A stretch of DNA of 20,812 nt, taken from an uncultured Bacillota bacterium. Its GTDB lineage: Bacteria; Bacillota; Clostridia; Peptostreptococcales; Anaerovoracaceae. The notes beneath the pieces were generated by a model. The model was given only the letters and a program-made list of their open reading frames with translations. It searched no databases and was not told the origin of the DNA. Shown here in pieces: positions 14,127-20,812 of the stretch. How positions within the stretch are numbered: position 1 is the stretch's first letter; each line of letters begins with the position of its first letter. The position numbers and the translations under genes were made by a program. The stretch spans positions 1 through 20,812 of the forward strand of contig CAMPBN010000005.1 in assembly GCA_946638265.1 (NCBI GenBank). Reading direction: 5' to 3'.

Positions 14127-15929
14127 ATGAATAGTATTTTTCGAATTGTAAACACGCTCAGAAATGATGACAAAGTAAAGAAAGGCGCATACACGCTTCA
14201 GTTTGTCGACTATGTGGAAACCGAAGGAAGCGATGAGCCGCTCGAGGTAGTCAGGAACAGTGTGGACCTGATGGTGGGGCAGATATTGCGGGATGCCCTC
14301 AATATGGCGGAAGGTCTGGACGCGGCGGCATTTGCCATTACGGACGATTCGCCTGCAGACAAGGTCAGATATGTGGAGTTTATCAAGGAGATAAATGCCG
14401 GAATTCCAAAGGAAGGCCTGCTTTATTGCTACAGGCTTTACGACGATTTTTACACGCTTGGCAGATCCAGGGACGCCTATGTGCCGACCATGAATGTCAA
14501 GCTGGAGCTGGACTGCTCCGATGATGGATATCTGGAAGAATATTATTACATAGACAACTTTGAGGACATGCTTGTTTACGACTTTTACATGGCCGTAAAA
14601 GGCAAGATGGCGGTGAAGAAATGCCAGCTGTGCGGTACCTATTTTATCACCCGCAACCGCACTGATGAGCTTTATTGCTCGGCAGAGTGCAGGAGTGTGA
14701 TATCCCGCCAGAGATCCAAGATACACCACAGGCTGGATGACGAGAGCGAGCTCCTCAAACGCCGTATCGCATCACGTCTGCAGCAGCGTACCAAGGTGGC
14801 CAATGAGGCCCTGAAAGAGGAACGCGAGCAGGTACATCAGCAGTTCCTCTACGATGTCAAACAGTGGAAAAAGAAGATCAAGAAGGGTACTGCCACGGCT
14901 GAGAATTACAAGCTTTGGCTGCAGTCCCAGGATATAAAGTACGCGACTATGCTCGAGCGCAAGGAGCCGCTGCCGGCGGAGGCCAGACCTACCAGAGTCA
15001 TCAAGTCTTCACAGGTGGCACCCGTGGAGACGGGCGAAGGGCGCGAGTCGATGGACGAAAGAGAGCTGGCAAAGAGACTGGCGGCTCTGGCCAGACCGGA
15101 AGAAGCCGAAAACAAGGAACCTAAGGCTCCGAACTTCCCTGTTATAGAAAAAGAGCCGCCGGAAGATACGGGCGCCTCTTGGCAGGACAGCGAAGAGCAG
15201 AGTATGGAAGCGGAATTCACAGCTGCCGCAGAGGAGCCGGGAACAGCGCCTGAACCTGCGATTACAACAGAACCCGAGCCTGAGCCCGAGCCTGAAACTG
15301 ATTTTGCAGCCGAGCCTGAGCCCGAATACGAACCCGCACCGGCGCCCGCCTACGACGAGAGCCTGCCTCTGGAGCAGCAGGGAGTACGCCCTGATATAAA
15401 GGCCAGAATAATGAATTTTGGCGGCAGGAAGAGTCAAAATGTGCGTTCTGCGCTGTTCTCAGGCATGGATTCATACGAGGAGCTGGAAAAGCAAATAGAA
15501 GAAAATGATGCGGGAGACCTGGATTTTGGCTCCTTCATCAAGAATACATACGGTAAAAGCATAGCGGAGAATGCCGCCAAGGTGGATGAAAACGCCCCGG
15601 CGGGGGCGGAGGCCGAGGAGGGAAGCGCAAAGGCCGAGGAAAGCAGCTCCAAGATAGTGGGCAGCATGAGGCCTACAAACATCAGAAAGTCGTCATTCCC
15701 GACCTTCGAATCCGTATTGGCTGCAGTGGAGAGGGAAGAAAGCATGGTCGAAAGCGGTGAGAAGGCCGAGGCCGAAGAGCCTGAGTCGCGGGCGGATGAA
15801 GGCTTTGAGACCTTCACCGTGGAGGATATGAAGGCCAGGATGGAGCTGCAGAAGGAGGCTCTCAAAGCCAACGGCTTGGAAGAGCTGGCAGGCCTGCTGG
15901 ACGATGCCGAGCGTGAAAAAAGCAGGTGA
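14127..15929 (+). CDS. Uncharacterised zinc-ribbon protein with acidic Glu-Pro linker
   Basis: I do not recognise this 600-residue protein with certainty. I prefer the ATG at 14127 because GAGGTG (14115-14120) lies six bases upstream; a GTG at 14118 is part of that site. Residues 1-160 form a mixed domain with no known motif. A four-cysteine site C166-x2-C169-x14-C184-x3-C188 follows (CQLCG...YCSAEC), resembling CGNR/DUF6076-type zinc ribbons. Residues 190-275 are basic, charged and probably helical or coiled coil. A Glu/Pro/Ala-rich linker (about 375-415) contains repeated EPEPEPE. The C-terminal third has short Lys/Arg motifs in an acidic background. There is no signal peptide or membrane segment. 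A nucleic-acid or scaffold role is only a guess. Confidence 0.8.
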   Translation: MNSIFRIVNTLRNDDKVKKGAYTLQFVDYVETEGSDEPLEVVRNSVDLMVGQILRDALNMAEGLDAAAFAITDDSPADKVRYVEFIKEINAGIPKEGLLYCYRLYDDFYTLGRSRDAYVPTMNVKLELDCSDDGYLEEYYYIDNFEDMLVYDFYMAVKGKMAVKKCQLCGTYFITRNRTDELYCSAECRSVISRQRSKIHHRLDDESELLKRRIASRLQQRTKVANEALKEEREQVHQQFLYDVKQWKKKIKKGTATAENYKLWLQSQDIKYATMLERKEPLPAEARPTRVIKSSQVAPVETGEGRESMDERELAKRLAALARPEEAENKEPKAPNFPVIEKEPPEDTGASWQDSEEQSMEAEFTAAAEEPGTAPEPAITTEPEPEPEPETDFAAEPEPEYEPAPAPAYDESLPLEQQGVRPDIKARIMNFGGRKSQNVRSALFSGMDSYEELEKQIEENDAGDLDFGSFIKNTYGKSIAENAAKVDENAPAGAEAEEGSAKAEESSSKIVGSMRPTNIRKSSFPTFESVLAAVEREESMVESGEKAEAEEPESRADEGFETFTVEDMKARMELQKEALKANGLEELAGLLDDAEREKSR

Positions 15930-15944
15930 TTAGCACTATAAAGT

Positions 15945-15976
15945 TTGTAAACAAAAGCGCTGCGCACGGTTTACAA
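15945..15976. repeat. Dyad 1: TTGTAAAC / GTTTACAA around a GCGC-T-GCGC core
   Basis: TTGTAAAC (15945-15952) and GTTTACAA (15969-15976) are perfect inverted repeats. Between them lies the smaller palindrome GCGC-T-GCGC (15957-15965). The whole is nearly symmetric and can form a cruciform or RNA hairpin. It starts 15 bases after the stop of the zinc-ribbon gene. The same outer arms recur at 16107-16155. Confidence 0.65.
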
Positions 15977-16106
15977 TTGCAAAAATCAACTTTGGCTGAA
16001 TTCCAACGTTTTCAGTCAATCGACCGCCGGCAACATAGATAAAATTTTGACAATCTCGTGGCAAAAAGGCTTCACTTTTCCATAGAAAAGCGCATATGAT
16101 ATATAC

Positions 16107-16155
16107 TTGTAAACAGGATAATAGCGTTAACGCAATTTTCAAACAGGGTTTACAA
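16107..16155. repeat. Dyad 2: TTGTAAAC / GTTTACAA around GCGTTAACGC
   Basis: TTGTAAAC (16107-16114) and GTTTACAA (16148-16155) repeat the arms of dyad 1. The centre holds the perfect palindrome GCGTTAACGC (16124-16133). AAACAGG occurs as a direct repeat at 16111 and 16141. The spacing is wider than in dyad 1 (33 against 16 bases). Confidence 0.6.
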
Positions 16156-16166
16156 TCAAGAAAAAG

Positions 16167-16197
16167 AAAAACCGTTGAAATTTCAACGGTTTTTTTG
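16167..16197. terminator. Bidirectional intrinsic terminator before citrate synthase
   Basis: AAAAACCGTTGAAA (16167-16180) and TTTCAACGGTTTTT (16181-16194) form a perfect 28-base palindrome; in RNA the centre opens into a small loop. T-runs follow on both strands. It lies directly downstream of the citrate synthase stop (16199 on -) and can also stop rightward transcription. Confidence 0.85.
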
Positions 16198-16198
16198 A

Positions 16199-17581
16199 CT
16201 ATTCGCGTTCGCTCATCGGAAGATACTCTTTGCTGCCCGAAATACCGAAGTAAGCAGGGCGCATCAGGCGTTTTCCGGCTATCAGTTCTTCCAAGCGGTG
16301 CGCGCACCAGCCCGAAAGTCTGGCCAGAGCAAAGAGAGGGGTCGTCATATCGTCCGGGATATCCAAAGCTCTGTAGACAAAGCCCGAATAAAGATCTACA
16401 TTAGCCGGCATCAGCCTGCTATAGTCACCGGAAAATTCCCGGTAGATGTCCGGTGCCTTTTCTTCGATATATTCGCAAAGGGCAAAATCCTTTTCCATGC
16501 CCTTGATCTTGGCAAGCTTGCGCCCCAGCGTTCTCAGCAGCACGGCTCTCGGATCCGACTTTGTGTAGATGGCGTGACCGATACCGTAGATGAGACCGCT
16601 TCCGTCATTGGCTTCTTTGCGGAGCACCTTCAGGAAGTATTCGCGCAGCTGATTTTCGTCCGTTATATCCGTAACGCTGGCCTTAAGGTCGTCTATCATA
16701 TGGTTTACGGCTGTGTTGGCGCCGCCGTGCTTTGGCCCCTTCAGGGACGAAATCGCGGAAGAAAGGACTCCGTATGTGTCCGTGCCCGAAGACGAAATCA
16801 GGTGCGTGGTAAAGCTGGAGTTGTTGCCGCCACCGTGCTCCGCGTGGAGCATCAGGCAGATATCCAGAATCTTTGCCTCCAAGTCTTCAAATTCGCCGCT
16901 TGGCCTGATCATATGGAGAATATTCTCAGCTGTGGAGTATTCAGGGATCGGGCGGTGGTGTACAAAACCCTCTTCGTTGCCTTCGGCTTTGGCTTTGGAC
17001 CTGAATGCATAGGAAACGATGGACGGAAAATATCCGATGATTTCCATGGACTGCCTCAGTACGTTCTCTACCGAGATGTTATCCGGGTCAGGGTCGAATG
17101 CATAGAGCCCGAGCATGGCCCTGGACAGTGTGTTCATCACATTTCGCGACGGCGTGTGCAGCATAACTTCCTCTGCAAATCCTTCCGGCAGAAAACGTCC
17201 GTTTTGCAGAAGGGACGTAAATTCGTTCAGTTCCTTTGCAGTGGGCAGTTTACCAAAGAGGAGCAGATAAGTCACTTCTTCGAAGCCGAAACGGTCCTCG
17301 CGGAGACATTCGGATACCAGGTCCTTTACGTCATAGCCTCTGTACAGAAGGCGTCCTTCGCTGGCGATTTTGTTGCCCGCTTCATCCAGAGCATATCCAC
17401 CTACGTTGCTGACATTGGTCAGTCCCACCAGCACACCTGTGCCGTTGGCATTTCGCAGACCGCGCTTTACCTCATACTTTTGGTAGAGCTCTTCCGGAAT
17501 CAGGTCGTTGGTCTGCAGGAGTTCTGCCTTTCGCCGGCAAAAGTCCGCAGTATTCATTTGAAATGCAGTTTTGTAACCCAT
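16199..17581 (-). CDS. gltA: Citrate synthase
   Basis: I chose the start at 17581 (460 residues) because GAGGG lies about 8 bases upstream on the - strand; an upstream ATG at 17617 would add 12 residues and overlap the promoter. The enzyme joins acetyl-CoA and oxaloacetate to citrate in the cytoplasm. Catalytic motifs are intact: HAEHGGGNNSSF, GPKHGGANTAV and GIGHAIYTKSDPR, carrying the active-site His residues and the Asp of DPR. A 2-methylcitrate synthase activity cannot be excluded from the sequence. In a fermenter it would mainly supply 2-oxoglutarate for glutamate. It stands alone, convergent with the zinc-ribbon gene and divergent from uvrB. Confidence 0.94.
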   Translation of the reverse strand: MGYKTAFQMNTADFCRRKAELLQTNDLIPEELYQKYEVKRGLRNANGTGVLVGLTNVSNVGGYALDEAGNKIASEGRLLYRGYDVKDLVSECLREDRFGFEEVTYLLLFGKLPTAKELNEFTSLLQNGRFLPEGFAEEVMLHTPSRNVMNTLSRAMLGLYAFDPDPDNISVENVLRQSMEIIGYFPSIVSYAFRSKAKAEGNEEGFVHHRPIPEYSTAENILHMIRPSGEFEDLEAKILDICLMLHAEHGGGNNSSFTTHLISSSGTDTYGVLSSAISSLKGPKHGGANTAVNHMIDDLKASVTDITDENQLREYFLKVLRKEANDGSGLIYGIGHAIYTKSDPRAVLLRTLGRKLAKIKGMEKDFALCEYIEEKAPDIYREFSGDYSRLMPANVDLYSGFVYRALDIPDDMTTPLFALARLSGWCAHRLEELIAGKRLMRPAYFGISGSKEYLPMSERE

Positions 17582-17607
17582 AAATTTACCCTCTTTTCTA
17601 TTTGTAG

Positions 17608-17637
17608 ATTGTACCATTTTATGGATATTTATGACAA
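17608..17637 (-). promoter_or_regulatory. Promoter of citrate synthase
   Basis: On the - strand, TTGTCA (17637-17632) and TACAAT (17613-17608) are separated by 18 bp, with TGG directly before the -10, an extended -10 form. The start would be near 17601, about 20 bases before the ATG at 17581. This supports the shorter protein. Confidence 0.75.
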
Positions 17638-17716
17638 GAGCATATGAGGAATTTTATTGTTTTTCTGCAGGTGCAATCTGATTTGTAAGGTTTGACGCGG
17701 AGAGACAGTAAATTTA

Positions 17717-17730
17717 CGAACAAATGTTCG
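17717..17730. promoter_or_regulatory. LexA (SOS) box upstream of uvrB
   Basis: CGAAC-AAAT-GTTCG is a perfect match to the Gram-positive LexA/DinR operator (CGAAC-N4-GTTCG), 37 bases before the uvrB start. It predicts that uvrB, and probably uvrA, are induced by DNA damage. A TTGACG at 17692-17697 may be the -35, but no clear -10 is seen because it would fall on the operator. Confidence 0.93.
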
Positions 17731-17767
17731 AAAAGATATGGACAGAAGTGGCAAAGAGTGATAAACT

Positions 17768-19747
17768 GTGAGCATGGAATTCAAATTACATTCGGAATAC
17801 AAACCCACGGGGGATCAGCCCCGTGCCATACAGCGGATAGCGGACGGGATTCTGGCCGGGAAAAAGCACCAAACATTGATGGGTGTGACCGGATCCGGAA
17901 AGACATTTACCATGGCCGGAATTATAGAAAAGGTCAAAAAACCGACTTTGGTAATATCCCACAACAAGACTCTTGCTGCCCAGCTTCATGGGGAATTCAA
18001 GGAATTTTTCCCGGAGAATGCAGTGGAGTATTTTGTCAGCTACTACGACTATTACCAGCCGGAGGCTTATGTGCCTTCCACGGACACATATATCGAGAAG
18101 GATTCGGATATAAATGCCGAGATAGAAAAGCTGCGCCACTCCGCAACGGCCGCGCTGGCCGAGCGCAGGGACGTTATCATAGTGGCTTCGGTTTCATGCA
18201 TCTACGGCCTGGGCAGTCCTTTTGATTATGAAAATCAGATGCTCTCGCTGCGCCCCGGTATGGAAAAAGACAGACATGCCATTTTGCGCAAGCTGGTGGA
18301 TATTCAGTATGAGCGCAACGACATAGATTTTGATCGCGGCACTTTCAGAGTTCGCGGAGATACTATCGACATATTCCCGGCCGGCAGCGACTATGCCGTG
18401 CGCGTGGAGCTTTTCGGGGACGAGATTGAAAGCATCAAGGAGATGAACCCGGTGACGGGCGAGATTCTGGGAGTGCGAAATCACGTTGCCATCTACCCGG
18501 CTTCCCACTATGTCACATCCGAAGAATATATGAAAAATGCGCTCAGCACCATCGATGCCGAACTGGACGAGCGTATCGGATGGTTCAAGGACAGAGGAAA
18601 ACTCCTGGAGGCGCAGCGTATCGAGCAGCGCACCAGATACGACCTGGAGATGCTGCGTGAGATTGGCAGATGCAAGGGCATAGAAAATTATTCACGCCAT
18701 CTCAACAACCTGCCTGCGGGGACGCGGCCTTATACTCTCATAGATTATTTTCCTAAGGATTTTCTCATATTTATCGACGAGTCACATGTGATGCTGCCGC
18801 AGCTCCACGCCATGTATGCGGGAGACAGAGCCAGAAAGACTTCGCTGGTGGATTACGGATTCCGCCTGCCTTCGGCGCTGGACAACCGCCCGCTGAAGTT
18901 CGAGGAGTTTGAGGATATCACCAACCAGATAGTTTATGTCAGTGCCACGCCTGCAGCCTATGAGCTGGAAAAGAGCGGCGGAGTGACGGCTGAACAGATC
19001 ATCAGACCGACGGGACTCCTGGATCCGAAGATAGAAGTACGGCCGACAGACGGGCAGATAGACGACCTCATCGGAGAACTCAACAAAGTCACGGAGCACG
19101 GCGGCAAGGTTCTGGTCACCACATTGACAAAGAAAATGTCGGAAAGCCTGACAGACTACCTGAAAGATGCCGGCATCAGAGTTCGCTACCTGCATTCCGA
19201 AATTGACACGCTGGAGCGTATGGAAATCATCCGCGATATGCGTCTTGACAAATTCGATGTGCTGGTGGGCATCAATCTGCTTCGCGAAGGACTCGATATT
19301 CCGGAAGTGGAGCTGGTAGTGATTTTGGATGCGGACAAAGAAGGCTTCCTGCGTACGGAGACTTCGCTGATCCAGACCATCGGCCGCGCCGCCAGAAACG
19401 CGGAGGGCAGAGTGGTCATGTACGCCGACAGCATCAGCCGGGCCATGAAAAAGGCTATTGACGAAACCGAGCGGCGGCGCGCTATCCAGCAGCAATACAA
19501 CGACGAAAACGGCATCATCCCGGAGACCATACACAAAGATGTCAGGGATGTTATCGAAGCTACCAGGGCGGAAGATCCGGCAGCCGCAAACTTCCGCGGC
19601 AAGAGTCCGCTGGAGCTTACCAAAAAAGAGCTTGGCCAGTATATAAAGATTCTGGAAAAAGAAATGAAGCAATGCGCCAAAGATTTGCAATTTGAACGGG
19701 CGGCAGAGCTTCGCGATATGATCATGGAATACAGGCTCCGGCTGTAG
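17768..19747 (+). CDS. uvrB: Excinuclease ABC subunit B
   Basis: This 659-residue DNA-damage verification helicase of nucleotide excision repair is intact and of usual length. It shows YKPTGDQPRAI (from residue 11), Walker A GVTGSGKT (39-46), the beta-hairpin region YYDYYQPEAYVP (about 93-104), Walker B DESH (about 338), helicase motifs including QTIGRAARN, and a C-terminal UVR motif (about 622-657) for UvrC/UvrA contact. The start is either GTG at 17768, with AAGAGTG seven bases upstream, or ATG at 17774; they differ by two residues. It is preceded by a perfect LexA box and followed after 58 bases by uvrA. Confidence 0.97.
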   Translation: MSMEFKLHSEYKPTGDQPRAIQRIADGILAGKKHQTLMGVTGSGKTFTMAGIIEKVKKPTLVISHNKTLAAQLHGEFKEFFPENAVEYFVSYYDYYQPEAYVPSTDTYIEKDSDINAEIEKLRHSATAALAERRDVIIVASVSCIYGLGSPFDYENQMLSLRPGMEKDRHAILRKLVDIQYERNDIDFDRGTFRVRGDTIDIFPAGSDYAVRVELFGDEIESIKEMNPVTGEILGVRNHVAIYPASHYVTSEEYMKNALSTIDAELDERIGWFKDRGKLLEAQRIEQRTRYDLEMLREIGRCKGIENYSRHLNNLPAGTRPYTLIDYFPKDFLIFIDESHVMLPQLHAMYAGDRARKTSLVDYGFRLPSALDNRPLKFEEFEDITNQIVYVSATPAAYELEKSGGVTAEQIIRPTGLLDPKIEVRPTDGQIDDLIGELNKVTEHGGKVLVTTLTKKMSESLTDYLKDAGIRVRYLHSEIDTLERMEIIRDMRLDKFDVLVGINLLREGLDIPEVELVVILDADKEGFLRTETSLIQTIGRAARNAEGRVVMYADSISRAMKKAIDETERRRAIQQQYNDENGIIPETIHKDVRDVIEATRAEDPAAANFRGKSPLELTKKELGQYIKILEKEMKQCAKDLQFERAAELRDMIMEYRLRL

Positions 19748-19805
19748 AGAGGGAGCCGATGGGTGATTTTGCCGTGAGGCACGCCCACGAAAGAGGATAG
19801 GATTA

Positions 19806-20812
19806 ATGGATAAAATTGTGATTAAAGGTGCCAGAGAGCACAACCTTAAAAACGTCAGTCTGGAAATCCCGCGCGACAAGATGGTGGTCATTACCGGCCT
19901 TTCGGGGTCAGGCAAGTCTTCGCTCGCCTTTGACACTATCTATGCGGAGGGGCAGAGGCGCTATATGGAGAGCCTCTCGTCATATGCGCGTCAATTCCTG
20001 GGGCAGATGGAAAAGCCGCTGGTGGATGAGATAGAAGGCCTTTCGCCGGCCATTTCCATAGACCAGAAGACCACTTCCAAAAACCCGCGCTCCACGGTGG
20101 CTACGGTGACTGAGATTCACGACTATTTCAGACTGCTGTATGCGCGCATCGGCGTGGCCCACTGCCCGGTTTGCGGCAGGGAAATCCGCAGCATGAGCGT
20201 GGACCAGATTGTGGACAGCATGATGGAACTTGGCGAGGGCAGCCGCCTCACGGTCATGGCACCCGTGGTGCACCAGAAAAAGGGTGAACACGCGAAAATA
20301 CTTGAGCGCATCCGTAAAGAAGGCTTCACCAGAGTCCGCGTGGACGGAGAAATGTACCTTTTGGATGAAGACGAGATCAAGCTGGAAAAGACTTTCAAGC
20401 ACACCATCGAAATCGTTGTGGACAGAGTGGCAGTGCGCCCGGGCAACGAAGGGCGCCTGGCGGAGGCAGTGGAACTGGCTTTGGCTCACGGCAGCGAAAC
20501 CATCACCTGCCTGGCGCAGACCAAGCTGGATGATGGCAGCTATTCCGAAGAAAAGCTCCTGCTTTTCAATACGGCCATGGCATGCCCGGAGCACAACATC
20601 AGCATTCCAAAACTGGAGCCACGTCTGTTCTCGTTTAATGCACCTTTTGGTTCGTGCCCGGAATGTAACGGCCTGGGTTTTGTGCAGAAAATCGATCCGA
20701 CCACCCTCTATACCAAAGAAGGTAAGCCGATTTCACCGGCTATGATCAACTATATTCAAAAAAGATACGAAGCCACATATTCGGATTCTTACACAGACGA
20801 ACTTTCCAAATA
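19806..20812 (+). CDS. uvrA: Excinuclease ABC subunit A, 5' part
   Basis: The frame is open from ATG 19806 to the window end, giving the first 335 residues of a protein normally over 900 long. UvrA is the ATPase that finds DNA damage and loads UvrB. Visible parts are Walker A GLSGSGKSS (31-39), the following helix with RRYMESLSSYARQFL, a CPVC pair (C120/C123), and the start of the first zinc module with CPEH (C260, H263) and CPEC (C284, C287). The second ligand being His instead of Cys is an accepted variant as far as I know. AGAGG about 10 bases upstream supports the start. It forms a damage-repair operon with uvrB. Confidence 0.96.
   Translation, partial: MDKIVIKGAREHNLKNVSLEIPRDKMVVITGLSGSGKSSLAFDTIYAEGQRRYMESLSSYARQFLGQMEKPLVDEIEGLSPAISIDQKTTSKNPRSTVATVTEIHDYFRLLYARIGVAHCPVCGREIRSMSVDQIVDSMMELGEGSRLTVMAPVVHQKKGEHAKILERIRKEGFTRVRVDGEMYLLDEDEIKLEKTFKHTIEIVVDRVAVRPGNEGRLAEAVELALAHGSETITCLAQTKLDDGSYSEEKLLLFNTAMACPEHNISIPKLEPRLFSFNAPFGSCPECNGLGFVQKIDPTTLYTKEGKPISPAMINYIQKRYEATYSDSYTDELSK

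Larger units (their letters stand above)
15930..16166. other. Convergent intergenic region with paired dyads, no gene seen
   Basis: This AT-rich stretch lies between the zinc-ribbon gene and citrate synthase and contains no convincing coding frame. It holds two dyads with the same outer arms, about 130 bases of unique DNA between them, a lone TTGACA at 16047-16052 without a matching -10, and a terminator at its right edge. A small RNA is possible, but I found no clear promoter for one. Confidence 0.6.

Noticed and set aside
15270..15345. GAGCCTGAGCCC tandem repeats that might be a microsatellite or CRISPR-like array
   Set aside because: The repeat encodes the Glu-Pro linker in frame; units are short, degenerate and without spacers.
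16047..16075. Promoter for a small RNA starting from TTGACA at 16047
   Set aside because: No -10 element is found 16-18 bases downstream; TATGAT at 16095 and TATACT at 16102 are too far away.
16096..16404. Small + strand frame running from the intergenic region into citrate synthase
   Set aside because: It crosses the strong terminator at 16167-16197 and lacks a ribosome-binding site.
16298..17647. Long open frame on the + strand opposite citrate synthase (449 codons)
   Set aside because: Citrate synthase on the other strand has all catalytic motifs; this frame gives a low-sense translation with no motif and overlaps the citrate synthase promoter.
18782..19936. Open frame on the - strand across uvrB and the start of uvrA (384 codons)
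   Set aside because: uvrB and uvrA are intact and recognised on the + strand; the opposite frame shows no conserved motif or ribosome-binding site of note.

Overview
The window looks like chromosomal DNA of an anaerobic, fermentative Bacillota bacterium, probably a clostridial lineage. Signs of this are strong purine-rich ribosome-binding sites, a Gram-positive type LexA box, a single-chain pyruvate:ferredoxin oxidoreductase and an Ech-like membrane [NiFe] hydrogenase. I cannot name the genus. I see no rRNA, tRNA, CRISPR array, transposase or phage gene. No gene-free stretch exceeds 300 bases; the longest is 15930-16198.

Layout. (1) 1-2266, + strand: the tail of a group 4 (Ech-type) [NiFe] hydrogenase operon, in the order small subunit (3' end only), NuoC-like subunit, catalytic large subunit and a four-cluster polyferredoxin. 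(2) 2371-5889, +: a large pyruvate:ferredoxin oxidoreductase gene with its own promoter, placed inside or just behind the hydrogenase terminator. (3) 6022-7434, -: a sodium-coupled NSS-family transporter, sharing a bidirectional terminator with the oxidoreductase gene. (4) 7618-14029, +: a complete hydrogenase maturation set, hypA-hypB-hypF-(ybaK-like gene)-hypC-hypD-hypE. Its promoter diverges from that of the transporter, and the two are linked by an array of CAAG/CTTG half-sites. (5) 14127-15929, +: an unrecognised 600-residue protein with a four-cysteine zinc ribbon and a long acidic Glu-Pro linker. (6) 15930-16198: a convergent intergenic region with two matching dyads and a bidirectional terminator. 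(7) 16199-17581, -: citrate synthase. (8) 17768-20812, +: uvrB and the 5' third of uvrA behind a perfect LexA box.

How the parts fit. The oxidoreductase makes reduced ferredoxin from pyruvate. The Ech-type complex would reoxidise ferredoxin, form H2 and pump ions. The Hyp proteins build the NiFe(CN)2CO site of its large subunit. The large subunit ends exactly where other hydrogenases are cut during maturation, and no maturation peptidase gene is seen. The sodium symporter may use an ion gradient made by the hydrogenase, but which ion is pumped cannot be told from the sequence.

The least expected signals are: the exact in-frame duplication in the polyferredoxin; the ybaK-like gene flanked by a 9-bp direct repeat inside the hyp operon; the half-site array between divergent promoters; the paired dyads at 15945-16155; and the zinc-ribbon protein of unknown function.
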